A DNA stretch of 64,000 bases from JAAXHH01 sp965225915 (GTDB lineage Bacteria > JAAXHH01): NCBI GenBank assembly GCA_965225915.1, contig OZ245326.1:2418001-2482000 (forward strand), read 5' to 3'. The translations under genes and the position numbers were made by a program. Below the pieces are notes generated by a model. It had not been told where the DNA came from, searched no databases, and saw only the letters and a program-made list of their open reading frames with translations. Within the stretch, counting starts at the first letter, position 1; every line of letters starts with the position of its first letter. Positions 34,242-43,164 of the stretch are shown piece by piece.

Positions 34242-34993
34242 GATACATGCTCCTTGAGATTGGATACCACGTCGTTTTCCAGTGCGCCCAGCCCGTCCAC
34301 TTCCAGCCGGAGCCGGTCTCCCGCATGGATGTGGGAAATACCCTCGGGCGTGCCCGACCAGATCATGTCCCCGGTGTTCAGGGTCATGTAGGCGGTAATG
34401 TACTCGATGAGTTCGGCGATGCTGTGGCGCAGGTCGCCGGACCAGCCCTCCTGGCGGAGCTCCCCGTTGACATACGTGCGCAGGTGCACGTCCGCAGGAT
34501 CGATTTCGTCCGCCGTGGTCAGGAAGGGGCCGAGGGGCCCGAAGGTATCGAATCCCTTCGCCTTGATCGGCGGCCGGAAATAGTTGCTCACGAAGTCACG
34601 GATCGTCAGGTCGTTGCCTATGGTGTAGCCCCCCACGTAGTCCAGGGCGTGCTCGGCCTTGACCTTGCGCACCGGCCGGCCGATCACGGCGACCAGTTCG
34701 CATTCGTAGTGCAGGTAATCGAATTCCGGGGGAACGATGATCTTCGCCCCGTGTCCGATAAAGGTCTGGGGCATCTTGTTGAACAGGATGGGTTCTTCGG
34801 GCAGATCCAGGTTGAGCTCTTTCGCGTGCTCCGTGTACCCCAGCGCGACCCCGATGGCCTTGCTGGTATGAGCCACCGGAGGCAGGAACATGACGTCCTC
34901 CGGATCGTAGGCGACCGTTCCCACCATGAGTTGTCCGTTTTCGTAGACGGCCTCGAGGACCTGGCCGTTGCATGCGAACCGCGCTGTTTTCAT
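34238..34993 (-). CDS. hpaG: FAH-family isomerase/decarboxylase (HpaG-like)
   Basis: 251 aa fumarylacetoacetate-hydrolase fold. The acidic metal ligands are in HYECELVAVIGRP (two Glu) and VGGYTIGNDLTIRD (Asp). The C-terminal MIWSGTPEGISHIHAGD is diagnostic. In the homoprotocatechuate pathway HpaG decarboxylates and isomerises the product made after HpaE. hpaF, hpaH and hpaI are not in the window, so later steps are encoded elsewhere or differ. Confidence 0.85.
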   Translation of the reverse strand: MKTARFACNGQVLEAVYENGQLMVGTVAYDPEDVMFLPPVAHTSKAIGVALGYTEHAKELNLDLPEEPILFNKMPQTFIGHGAKIIVPPEFDYLHYECELVAVIGRPVRKVKAEHALDYVGGYTIGNDLTIRDFVSNYFRPPIKAKGFDTFGPLGPFLTTADEIDPADVHLRTYVNGELRQEGWSGDLRHSIAELIEYITAYMTLNTGDMIWSGTPEGISHIHAGDRLRLEVDGLGALENDVVSNLKEHVS

Positions 34994-35005
34994 AGAATCT
35001 CTCCG

Positions 35006-35878
35006 TTACACTTCATACCACCGATCAACGCTACGTTCCAGTTCCCCGGGACGGGAATAACGATCCTCCATACTCCCGATCGCGGCTTCCACTTCCGTTG
35101 CGGATGGAACAAGATCTCTTTGCCCGGCGGAAAGGTCGTAGACCGACCGGCCTTCCGTGGAAAGGGGAATGTCCAGGTCAATTCGGCCCGAGGGCCTGCG
35201 CTTGAGCAGGACGGAATAGGTGTCGCAATACAGGTCGGGGTCGTATTCGCACGTCTTGCCTTCCATTTCCTCCCCGTCGATCAGCCCGAATCGCAGGGCC
35301 ACCGCGCACAGGTCCTCCCACAACGCGTACATGATGCCGGGCTGGGCGTCCCCCTTCTCCCGCTCGTGCAGGGGGCTGCGGCTTCGCTCTTTTCGCTGTG
35401 CTTCGATGAACTGCCTTACCTGCCGCGACGGCGTGGGGATGCCAAAGAAAGTCGATGCCGCGTTCACGAGCAGGGCTTCAACCGGGTCCGCCTCCACCCG
35501 CACCAGTTCGACCAGGCGGTTGCCTATGAGCGGGGTTTCACCGATTAGGATATCCCGGTCGCCGCGGTGCCTCTCCGCCCAGTTTCCGACCGCGACCCTG
35601 GCCCACATGCCGACCGCCTTACGAACGCCGACATGGGTTATCCCGTCCTTTTCGTGATATTGTTCCATCACGCGGCCATTTGTCAAGAACGGCAACCGGC
35701 AGACATCCCACTGGAGGAGGTGCGGCGTCCTGCCAATGCTGTGGGCCAGGATGGCCAGTTGTTGCAGCAGCAGGCTCTTCCCGGTACCCGGCAGTCCGGC
35801 GAGGAACACCATCTTCCTGGTGTCCACCAGGCGCCGGAGCGTCTGGAACAGTCCGCTGTCTTCGGGAATCAGAAACAT
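35006..35878 (-). CDS. Orphan P-loop NTPase/kinase-like protein
   Basis: Not recognised. 290 aa, soluble. The Walker A is intact: GLPGTGKS at residues 28-35. A Walker-B-like strand RDILIGET lies near 107-114, and helical stretches rich in R and E follow (VRQFIEAQRKERSRS). It sits 12 bp before hpaG and 27 bp after a ThDP enzyme, inside a catabolic operon where no kinase or chaperone is expected. It may phosphorylate a pathway intermediate or activate an enzyme. No known family could be assigned. Confidence 0.75.
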   Translation of the reverse strand: MFLIPEDSGLFQTLRRLVDTRKMVFLAGLPGTGKSLLLQQLAILAHSIGRTPHLLQWDVCRLPFLTNGRVMEQYHEKDGITHVGVRKAVGMWARVAVGNWAERHRGDRDILIGETPLIGNRLVELVRVEADPVEALLVNAASTFFGIPTPSRQVRQFIEAQRKERSRSPLHEREKGDAQPGIMYALWEDLCAVALRFGLIDGEEMEGKTCEYDPDLYCDTYSVLLKRRPSGRIDLDIPLSTEGRSVYDLSAGQRDLVPSATEVEAAIGSMEDRYSRPGELERSVDRWYEV

Positions 35879-35905
35879 GTCAATTCCGGCCTGGACTGGC
35901 GTGCG

Positions 35906-37585
35906 CTACTTGTCCCGGCCCGTTCCTCTCACCCTGGAACCTCTCTTGAACCGGTCCGCGCCCGGCATCTCTCCTACGGGGATCTCCACCAGGGTCGGAC
36001 CGACTTCGGCGAACCCCTCGCGAATTGCCTCTCGCAGTTCGTCGGGCGTGTGCGCCCGCAGCCCCCTGGCGCCGAAGGATTCGGCCATTTTGACGAAATC
36101 GGGGTTCTGCAGATCGGAAGCAATGACCCGGTTGCCGTAAAGGGTCTTCTGCATCCGTTTGACGTTGCCGAAGGCATTGTCGTTGAACAGGAGCGTAACC
36201 AGGCCGATGCGGTGCTGCGCCGCGGTAGCCAGTTCCTGCACGCCGAACATGAACCCGCCGTCGCCGGCGATCGAGATGACCGCCTTGTCCGGGTGGGCCA
36301 CCTTGACGCCCAGCGCTGTTGGGAAGCCCCAGCCCAGGGTGCCCTGGTAACCTGTGGAAATGAACGTATACGGTTTGTACACCGGCATCACCTGCCGGCT
36401 GGCATAGCCGACCTGGGTCAGTTCTTCCACGAAGATTCCGTCCTCACCCAATTCTTCTCGGATGACCCGGAGGAAGGAGGCCTGGGGTTCAAGAAACACG
36501 AGTATGGCCGCCGTTTCTTCTTTCAGCGCCAGCATTTCGGATTTTCTGGACATTCGGCGTCGGTTGTGTTTCTCGACCAGGGGGACCAGGAGGGGCATGG
36601 CGTCTTCGGTCCGAGCCGTAATGGCCAGGTCCGGCATGGCGATCCGGTCGTGGGCGGCCTGGTCCACGTCGATGCGGATGATCGTCAGGTTCTCGTCCAC
36701 GCCCCAGTTGAGCTGGGGTATCTCGAGTCGGGAGCCCACGGCCAGCGCGACGTCCACCTTCGGCCACAGCTTATGGCCCGTCGGGTTGGTGTGGCTGAGG
36801 TAATGTCGGCTGTCCAGCACGCCCCGGCCCGTTCGGTAGCCGATGACCGGCGCCTGGAGCAATTCGGCGAGCTGGCGGACCTCTTCTGAAACGTTCATGG
36901 CCCCGCGGCCGACGAATATCATGGGATTCTCGGCTTCACCGAGGAGACGCGCGGCTTCTTCCAGCGCCTCCGGATCCACCGGTGTAGGGGATATGGGCAG
37001 TGGTCCGGGAATACGATCCACGACCCCTTCCGTAGCCAGCACGTCCCAGGGGCATTCCAGGCCCACGGGGCGGGGCCTGCCGGAATTCAGCCGCCGAATC
37101 GCCTCGGCCGTCCTGGCGGGCGCTTCGGAAGGCCCCGTGATGCGGGCGGACCACTTGGTCAGGGAACGAAGCACCCCCAGCTGGTCGTTTATTTCGTGCA
37201 ACTGGCCGATTCCCCGGCCGATGAACTTCGAGGGTATCTCGCCGGTCAGGCAAAGGACCTTCGCGTTGGTGGCGTAGGCTGTGCACAGGGCGGCGGTGCT
37301 ATTGAGAAAACCCGGACCGGGGACCACGTTGTAGACACCGACACGGTCCGTCGAGAGGGCATAACCGAGGGCCATGTAGGCCGCGCCCTGTTCGTGGCGG
37401 GTATGGATGACCCGGATGCGGTCGCGGTTGTCGTAAAACGCGTTGTACAGCGCGTCGTTCTGTACGCCCGGCAGGCCAAAAACCGTATCTACACCGTGAG
37501 AAACCAGGGTCTGGACGATCGCTTCGGCGGTGGTCAGTTTATCCATGGAAGGCGAGGAGACGGGAGAGGCCGCATGGATGGTCAC
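35906..37585 (-). CDS. Thiamine-diphosphate enzyme, acetolactate-synthase-like
   Basis: 559 aa, three ThDP domains in the POX order. The catalytic glutamate is in HTRHEQGAAYMA (about 55-66). The ThDP/Mg motif is AGDGGFMFGVQEL...FNDNAFGNV. A GTG start at 37585 overlaps the upstream stop (GTGA). ATG at 37546 is the alternative. Sequence resembles acetolactate synthase, benzoylformate decarboxylase and related carboligases, not a classical AlsS/IlvB with a partner subunit. Context with a 2-hydroxyacid dehydrogenase and homoprotocatechuate enzymes suggests a 2-oxoacid decarboxylase. This is inference. Confidence 0.82.
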   Translation of the reverse strand: MTIHAASPVSSPSMDKLTTAEAIVQTLVSHGVDTVFGLPGVQNDALYNAFYDNRDRIRVIHTRHEQGAAYMALGYALSTDRVGVYNVVPGPGFLNSTAALCTAYATNAKVLCLTGEIPSKFIGRGIGQLHEINDQLGVLRSLTKWSARITGPSEAPARTAEAIRRLNSGRPRPVGLECPWDVLATEGVVDRIPGPLPISPTPVDPEALEEAARLLGEAENPMIFVGRGAMNVSEEVRQLAELLQAPVIGYRTGRGVLDSRHYLSHTNPTGHKLWPKVDVALAVGSRLEIPQLNWGVDENLTIIRIDVDQAAHDRIAMPDLAITARTEDAMPLLVPLVEKHNRRRMSRKSEMLALKEETAAILVFLEPQASFLRVIREELGEDGIFVEELTQVGYASRQVMPVYKPYTFISTGYQGTLGWGFPTALGVKVAHPDKAVISIAGDGGFMFGVQELATAAQHRIGLVTLLFNDNAFGNVKRMQKTLYGNRVIASDLQNPDFVKMAESFGARGLRAHTPDELREAIREGFAEVGPTLVEIPVGEMPGADRFKRGSRVRGTGRDK

Positions 37586-38553
37586 AGGTCGATCCGGTAC
37601 AGGGGCTCCTGGCCCCGGGCGACCCGGTCGGTGTTCGCCGCGGCCGCGGCGGCCCGGCGCCGGGCGGTACCGTCCGTCACGCCGGCAATGTGCGGCGTGG
37701 TCACCACGTTGGGCAACTGGTAGACGGGAAGCGATGGATCCGTAGGCTCCTGGGCGAACACGTCGAGACCGGCGCCGCCGATCTTCCCCGCGTCAAGCGC
37801 TTCGTAAAGGGCCGCCTCGTCCACGAGGGCGCCCCGCGCCACGTTGATGATACTCGCCGTCGGTTTCATGAGTCCGAGCCGCCGGGTATCGATGACATGG
37901 CGGGTTTCGTCGTTCAGATGCAGGTGCAGGGAAAGGAAGTCGCTCTCCGCCACGACCCGGTCGAGGTCGTCCGGCGTGCCCATAAAGTCCGGCTTTATGT
38001 CGTCGAGCACAGCGGACTCTATCGCGCGGACGTCGATGCCCATGATCCGCATGCCGAAGGGCTTCGCCCGTCGCGCCAGCGCCTGGCCGCTCGCGCCGAA
38101 CCCGGCGATGCCCAGCGTTTGGTTTTCCAGCTCGTATCCGAGGGGGCCGTAGAGCCGCCCTTCGCGGAAGTATTCCACCGCCTCCTGATACCTTCTGGAC
38201 AGCATGATGATGAACATCATGGCCGTTTCGGCCAGGGCGACGTCGCTGAAGAGCCCGGGCGTATTGGCAGTCGGGATGCCCTTCGTCTTGATATAGGCCA
38301 GGTCGAAGTGTTCAAAGCCCGTGCCCACGATCTGCCACAGCCTGCAGTCGGTCGCGGCGTCCATCATTTCCCGTGTGCCCCGACTGCCGCCCTGGTCGAT
38401 CACCACGTCCATGCCGGCGAACTGCGGCGCCAGGGGCTGGCCGTCATCGAGTTCCTTCAGGACGTGCCGGTCGCCGATAGCCGCCTTTATGTTCTCGCAC
38501 CAGGGGGTGTACATGTGGCGTAGTGGCAACAGGATAACGTTTAATTTCTTCAT
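37582..38553 (-). CDS. D-isomer-specific 2-hydroxyacid dehydrogenase
   Basis: 323 aa NAD(P) oxidoreductase. The Rossmann motif is GIAGFGASGQALARRAKPFG (about 150-169). Catalytic residues appear in NVARGALVDE (Arg), FAQEP (Glu) and TTPHIAG (His). It would interconvert a 2-hydroxyacid and 2-oxoacid, making substrate for the ThDP enzyme that overlaps its 3' end by 4 bp. It starts 11 bp after the upstream PhyH gene. Confidence 0.88.
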   Translation of the reverse strand: MKKLNVILLPLRHMYTPWCENIKAAIGDRHVLKELDDGQPLAPQFAGMDVVIDQGGSRGTREMMDAATDCRLWQIVGTGFEHFDLAYIKTKGIPTANTPGLFSDVALAETAMMFIIMLSRRYQEAVEYFREGRLYGPLGYELENQTLGIAGFGASGQALARRAKPFGMRIMGIDVRAIESAVLDDIKPDFMGTPDDLDRVVAESDFLSLHLHLNDETRHVIDTRRLGLMKPTASIINVARGALVDEAALYEALDAGKIGGAGLDVFAQEPTDPSLPVYQLPNVVTTPHIAGVTDGTARRRAAAAAANTDRVARGQEPLYRIDL

Positions 38554-38564
38554 GTGACTACCTC

Positions 38565-39359
38565 TTAGATTCCTCCTGGTTGATTTCCCTGGAGATCATC
38601 CACGGGTGTCGTGTCCTGCACGTCGGTCCGGAACACCCAGGTTCCTTCCTTGACGTAGTGTACCGCGAAGGCCAGGCGGGATCGGGTACGGGACCGGTTT
38701 GCGTAGGAACCGTGCACCGTCCTGCTGGTGAAGAATACGCCGCTGCCGCGAGGTACCGTCAGCCGGACGAGGTCCTCTTCCCCGATGCCCAGCACGTCGA
38801 AGGAGTAGAGTTTCTCGGTCCATTCGCGGCCGTCCGGCGAGCGCATGCCATATTCACTCTCCCAGCTTACGTGCTCAGGGTTGGTGTTCAAAATCGTTTC
38901 CCGCAGGGCTTCCTGGTGGCTGCCCGGCGCCACGCACAGACCGCCGTTTTCCGGATCGGTATCGTTCAGGGCGATCCAACAGGCCATCAGCGTATCGGGC
39001 TCGTTGGGCAGGTAGTGGGAGTCCTGGTGAAGCGAGATGCCGGCGTCACCCTTTTCCTCGCCCGGGCTGGCCGGTTGCTTGGCCATGTACATGGTCTGCA
39101 CGATGCAGGGCCGCCCGCCCAGGATCTGGCCGGCGACTCCGGCGACGTTGGGATGGGTGGCGAGTTGGCGCCAGTAAGGATCCGACAGGTGGGTGCGCAG
39201 CCCCTGCCTCAGGGACGCCGATTCGGGATCGGCTTCGTGTCTCAGAAACGCGTCCACCTCTTCCGACGTCAGCAGGTCCGGGACTACGAGGAAACCATCC
39301 ACGTGAAACTGCCCGATCTGCGCATCGGTAAGCTGTACGGGTGACGATTTCTGCGGCAT
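38565..39359 (-). CDS. PhyH-family dioxygenase, first gene of the hpa-type operon
   Basis: 264 aa from ATG 39359 (MPQKSSPVQL). An earlier in-frame start at 39437 lacks family similarity. The iron site is complete: ISLHQDSHYLPNEPD (HxD) and TVHGSYANRS (distal His), then RSRLAFAVHY with a 2-oxoglutarate arginine. A likely first hydroxylation step of the downstream pathway, which would feed the 2-hydroxyacid dehydrogenase. The substrate is not known. Confidence 0.85.
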   Translation of the reverse strand: MPQKSSPVQLTDAQIGQFHVDGFLVVPDLLTSEEVDAFLRHEADPESASLRQGLRTHLSDPYWRQLATHPNVAGVAGQILGGRPCIVQTMYMAKQPASPGEEKGDAGISLHQDSHYLPNEPDTLMACWIALNDTDPENGGLCVAPGSHQEALRETILNTNPEHVSWESEYGMRSPDGREWTEKLYSFDVLGIGEEDLVRLTVPRGSGVFFTSRTVHGSYANRSRTRSRLAFAVHYVKEGTWVFRTDVQDTTPVDDLQGNQPGGI

Positions 39360-39507
39360 GTTCGGCGACCCTCGCTGGATTTGCCCGCAAGAAGTGGACT
39401 CGGGAAACAACCTTCCTATGAGTTCGAAAACAACCATCCTATGAAAATGGACAAGGGAAGTCCGGTCAAGGAGTTTGTCCGTGATGGCCTGCGTTGAAGA
39501 CCCGGCT

Positions 39508-40476
39508 TTAAAACTGGTTGAGCAACATCAATTCGCCGGGAAAGGGATGGAGGTAGGTCTGGTCTTTCAAATAGGTGATGTCGAACTCCCGGACGTAGTG
39601 CCGAAGCATGACGACGGGGACGATCAGGGGCAGGAGTTCCTCACGGTACTTCTGGACCATGCGGGTCAGTTCCCGTCGGGTGCTGCGGTCGAGCCGGTCG
39701 GAAACGCAGCCCGACATGTGTTGCAGCACTTTGGTGTGGTTCCTTCGGGAGGGGGACCGCTTCATGACCCGGGTGAATTCGTCCAGGTAGGCGTCCGCCA
39801 GTTCGTGGGTGGTGGCGTAACGCTCCGGTTTGGCCAGCAGCCGGCCGAGCCGGCGCGTGCCTTCCTGGCTATGGGCCATGAGAAGGTACTTGTAGGCCCT
39901 GTTGTAGCTCATCAGCGATTCCCTCGTCAAGCCCGTCGAAACCAGCTGCAGCCAGCGGTAGCAGGCGAAAACACGGCTGATGAAGTTCACCCGAATCCTG
40001 GGACTGTGAAGCCGCCGTTCTTCCTCTACCGGTAGATGGGGCAGGGCTTCCATCAACCTCCGGGCGAATACGCCGCGCCCGTTCCTGAGGGCGGCGCCCT
40101 CGACCTGGACGACCGGTACGCGCTTCATGCCGCACGAGGGGGAACGGCTTTTCAAAATGTAACCGCTGAGCTTCGCCTGCTCCAGCGCCTGGACGCGATG
40201 GTGTGCGTAGCAGTCCATGACGTCGGTGTGATCGACGCCTTCTTTCGTCAACATCCGGATATCGCCGTCGACCTGTGTCAATTGCACGGTCTCCCTCGGC
40301 ATACCCATGCCCGCTTCAACCTCCGGGCAAACCGGGACCCACTCGACGTATCGGCCGACCACGTCCACCAGGTAGTCGTCCCGCTTATGCCCGCCGTCGT
40401 AGCGGACTCTTTCGCCGAGCAGGCAGGAAGAGATACCGATGCGTACGGGAAATTCGGCCCGGTGAATGTCCATCAT
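39508..40476 (-). CDS. DUF523-DUF1722 fusion protein (YbgA-like)
   Basis: 322 aa. The N-terminal DUF523 (about 10-155) carries conserved cysteines in GISSCLLGERVRYDGGHK, VPVCPE and SRSPSCGMK. The C-terminal DUF1722 (about 190-305) has LMAHSQEG and the Arg-rich helix region. The fusion is widespread. E. coli YbgA contains the second domain. Biochemical function is not established. A GCGAGG site precedes the double ATG, 10 bp after a PhyH gene. Confidence 0.85.
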   Translation of the reverse strand: MMDIHRAEFPVRIGISSCLLGERVRYDGGHKRDDYLVDVVGRYVEWVPVCPEVEAGMGMPRETVQLTQVDGDIRMLTKEGVDHTDVMDCYAHHRVQALEQAKLSGYILKSRSPSCGMKRVPVVQVEGAALRNGRGVFARRLMEALPHLPVEEERRLHSPRIRVNFISRVFACYRWLQLVSTGLTRESLMSYNRAYKYLLMAHSQEGTRRLGRLLAKPERYATTHELADAYLDEFTRVMKRSPSRRNHTKVLQHMSGCVSDRLDRSTRRELTRMVQKYREELLPLIVPVVMLRHYVREFDITYLKDQTYLHPFPGELMLLNQF

Positions 40477-40486
40477 AGAAGCCTCG

Positions 40487-41233
40487 CTACCATCGGTCGA
40501 TGGCTCCGAGCAGCAGTTTCTGTTCTTTCGTCCCTTTTTCCCGCAGGGCGGTTACACGGGGGCCGTCGAAGGTTTCCCGGGATTTCATCCAGGCGTTCTG
40601 ATAGCACATCAGGCAGACCCTGCGGTTCCGCTCCGACTGGTTGGCAGCCCCGCGGTGAAAGAGCCAGCCGTCGAACATGACGGCCTGTCCCGGCCTGGCC
40701 AGCACCTGCTTTTCGTCCGGAAACCGGGCATGGGTCTCCGGGGGTTTGAAGGGAGCCCGGTGGCTGCCCGGCACGATGACGATGGGACCGTTCTCCATGG
40801 TCAACTGGTCGAGGTAATATCCGCAGTTGATCTGGCCCGGCTCGTTACCATAGGGCGGCGGTTCCGGATCCTTTGGCCAGGGTATGTCCCGGTGCCAGTT
40901 TTGGTCCGGTTCTCCGGGTTTGGTCACCCGCGCCGTCGCGCTGTGCAACTGGACGCAATTGCCCAGGATGGCTTTCATGCGGTCCAGCACGGGCGGGTTG
41001 TCGAGCAGGAAGGCGAAACGGTCGTCTTCCTCCAGAACTTGGTGCGTGAACGACTCGCCGCGCCGGTCAAAAGTCACATCGAGGGCGTCCCGGAGCTGTT
41101 CGATCTGATCGGTCGTTAATGCGTTTTCCACGACGAGGTAGCCCCATTTCCGGAAGAAGGCGGCCTCGCGTTCCAGTTCGGGGGTCAGGTCCGGGTTCAT
41201 CCGCGGACCGACGATTTCAGCGTCATATCCCAT
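40487..41233 (-). CDS. PhyH-family dioxygenase
   Basis: 248 aa. Iron triad: QNWHRDIPWPKDPEP (HxD) and GWLFHRGAANQSERNRR (His then Arg). The rich GEPDQNWHRD and PGSHRAPFKPP blocks are typical of small PhyH proteins from planctomycetes and Poribacteria-type genomes. It precedes DUF523-DUF1722 by 10 bp and follows a promoter region with palindromes. Substrate unknown. Confidence 0.85.
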   Translation of the reverse strand: MGYDAEIVGPRMNPDLTPELEREAAFFRKWGYLVVENALTTDQIEQLRDALDVTFDRRGESFTHQVLEEDDRFAFLLDNPPVLDRMKAILGNCVQLHSATARVTKPGEPDQNWHRDIPWPKDPEPPPYGNEPGQINCGYYLDQLTMENGPIVIVPGSHRAPFKPPETHARFPDEKQVLARPGQAVMFDGWLFHRGAANQSERNRRVCLMCYQNAWMKSRETFDGPRVTALREKGTKEQKLLLGAIDRW

Positions 41234-41289
41234 TGGATGTCCTGTGGTCGCCCATACCTTGCGCGCGTAAATTTTTTCGAAATCGCGAC

Positions 41290-41319
41290 TTACGTTGTAG
41301 CTACATTGTAGATACGTAA
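41290..41319. promoter_or_regulatory. Nested palindromes upstream of the PhyH-DUF523 unit
   Basis: TTACGT (41290-41295) and ACGTAA (41314-41319) form an outer dyad. The 10-bp perfect palindrome TGTAGCTACA (41296-41305) lies inside it, and TGTAG recurs 11 bp on. A minus-strand promoter is possible (TACAAT with TTGGTC 16 bp upstream). Confidence 0.45.
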
Positions 41320-41360
41320 TTCAATTGACCAACTGTATTGCCGGTCATTCAAACGCATGC

Positions 41361-42485
41361 TCAGAAAAACCCCAGGTCCTCCCGGGTAACGCGCCGGGCC
41401 GTCTCTTCGTCCAACGCAACGCCCAGGCCGGGTTTCGTGGGCAGGTCGATGTACCCGTTCTGGATCAGGTCTCTTTCCACCGTCAGCGAATTCCACACCT
41501 CGTTGTCCAGGTGATGAAACTCCAGCACCTGGAAATTGGGCACCGCCGCGCACAGGTGGCACACGGCCACCGTGCCGATGGGTCCGCAGATGTTGTGCGG
41601 CGAGAGGGGAATGTAGTACATGTCGGCAAGGTCGGCGATCTTCCGGCCTTCGAGCAGTCCGCCCGCCTTAGCGTGGTCGGGCGAGATGATGTCCGCCGCC
41701 TGCGCTTCGATGAGGTCCCGGAATCCGTGGCGCGTATAGAAGTTCTCCCCGGTGCAGATGGGGACGCGCGTGGCCTGGGTGACTTTCGCCATGGCCTCGA
41801 TGTTTTCAGGCGGCACCGGGTCCTCCAGCCACATAAGGTTGAGATCTTCGCAGGCGTAGGCCACTTTGAGAATGTCCACCGGGGCATAGTTCCAGTGGGC
41901 GTCTATGAGCAGATCGGTGTTGGGGTCCAGGGACTCCCGAAGGGCGGTAATGACGTCGATGAAGTAGGCCACGTCGTCGTTGCTGATGGTCCGGTTGTAC
42001 CGGTCCCGTCGGGAGGGCCTGGGATCGATGTCGAACTTGATGGCGTCGAATCCCCGGGCTTCCACGGCCCGGGCCTTATCCGCGTACGCTTCCGGCGTCC
42101 CGTCGTCGCCGGCGTGACAGTCGTTGTAAATACGGATGCGGTCCCTGAACTTGCCGCCGAGCAGTTGCCAGATGGGTACGCCGCAGGCCTGTCCCGTGAT
42201 GTCCCACAGCGCCATTTCGATCCCGCTGATGGCGCTCATGACCGCGCCCTGGTAGAAACCGGACGCCGACATGGAATACATCATGTCGTGGAAGAGCTTG
42301 TCCACGTTCCGAGGATCCTTGCCGATGAGCGCCCGTTCGACCAGCCTGGGGTCGGTGGCGATCTGGTGGACCCCGGCGCCGTGGTAGGCTTCGCCGATAC
42401 CGACCAGTCCTTCATCGGTCGTCACTTTCACCAGCACCCAGGGAAAGGGCTCAAGCAGTGCAGCCCCCACGTGAGTGATTTTCAT
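41361..42485 (-). CDS. Enolase-superfamily sugar-acid dehydratase (mandelate racemase type)
   Basis: 374 aa. The N-terminal capping domain holds GEAYHGAGVHQIATD and the barrel begins about residue 130. Metal ligands: LLIDAHWNY (Asp), WLEDPVPPEN (Glu) and ICTGENFYTRHGF (Glu). LSPHNICGPIGT supplies the histidine of the acid/base dyad. This pattern fits galactonate/gluconate/mannonate-type dehydratases. A GAGGAG site lies 7 nt before the ATG. The exact substrate is uncertain. Confidence 0.88.
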   Translation of the reverse strand: MKITHVGAALLEPFPWVLVKVTTDEGLVGIGEAYHGAGVHQIATDPRLVERALIGKDPRNVDKLFHDMMYSMSASGFYQGAVMSAISGIEMALWDITGQACGVPIWQLLGGKFRDRIRIYNDCHAGDDGTPEAYADKARAVEARGFDAIKFDIDPRPSRRDRYNRTISNDDVAYFIDVITALRESLDPNTDLLIDAHWNYAPVDILKVAYACEDLNLMWLEDPVPPENIEAMAKVTQATRVPICTGENFYTRHGFRDLIEAQAADIISPDHAKAGGLLEGRKIADLADMYYIPLSPHNICGPIGTVAVCHLCAAVPNFQVLEFHHLDNEVWNSLTVERDLIQNGYIDLPTKPGLGVALDEETARRVTREDLGFF

Positions 42486-42513
42486 TCAGGCTCCTCGAAT
42501 CGATTTCCGTGCC

Positions 42514-43125
42514 TTAGCGCATCCTGGTCAGCGTGTCCCTGACATTCAGATAGGAAACGGATCGTTCCAGGAAAGTTTCCAGCAGTTGGCCGGGGGTGAG
42601 GTCGGACGTGTCTATGGCGAACCTGCGCTTTATCCAGGACTGCGCGACCTCCTCTTCAAACCGTTCCAGGACGATTGGGACGTCTTCCGGCGGAACCAGT
42701 TGGCGTGGGTGTGGATCCGTTTGCATGCGCCTCCTGATGACCTCCGGGCCGGCATGGAGATGGACCAGGATCGCGTCGTCGGGCATGTCCGGCTCGTACT
42801 CGCGCACCGCGATGTTTATACCGGGATAGTAGTACCGGGGTCCGTACACCATTTCCTCGATATGAAACCCGCCGAGCAGGAGGTGATCGAACTTGTGCAT
42901 CAAGCGGACATGGTATACGATCTGGAACCGTTGAAATCGTTCCTTGATGGCCGGCAGCATATCGATGAAGCCCTGCTGCTCCTCCTCGTCCAGGTGATAG
43001 GCGTCCGGTATGGTGAAGTGGTCGTCGAGGTGGTGGTGGACGCCCCGCTCATTGCCCCAGGCGTAGAGGCCGTCGATAAGTGTCGTGACGCCCGAGTATT
43101 CGCAACCCACGGCGATTAACCGCAT
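42514..43125 (-). CDS. Degenerate P-loop protein between two enolase genes
   Basis: Not assigned to a named family. 203 aa. It begins MRLIAVGCEYSGVTTLIDGL, a Walker-A-like loop that lacks the invariant lysine (G-x4-G-V-T-T). Then come IVYHVRLMHKFDHLLLGGFHIEE and a strand-helix LVHLHAGPEVIRRRM, which resembles the lid and base-recognition region of deoxynucleoside/thymidylate kinases. An AAGGAG site lies 6 nt before the ATG. The missing lysine suggests loss of ATPase activity or an altered phosphate-binding mode. It may be a binding protein or an unusual kinase of the flanking sugar-acid pathway. Confidence 0.75.
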   Translation of the reverse strand: MRLIAVGCEYSGVTTLIDGLYAWGNERGVHHHLDDHFTIPDAYHLDEEEQQGFIDMLPAIKERFQRFQIVYHVRLMHKFDHLLLGGFHIEEMVYGPRYYYPGINIAVREYEPDMPDDAILVHLHAGPEVIRRRMQTDPHPRQLVPPEDVPIVLERFEEEVAQSWIKRRFAIDTSDLTPGQLLETFLERSVSYLNVRDTLTRMR

Positions 43126-43164
43126 GAACGCTCCTTTCGCGGTGCTGCGGTGCTAAGGGATATT

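Noticed and set aside
32526..34391. 621-codon plus-strand ORF
   Set aside because: Shadow of hpaD, hpaE and hpaG; no RBS, no recognisable domain.
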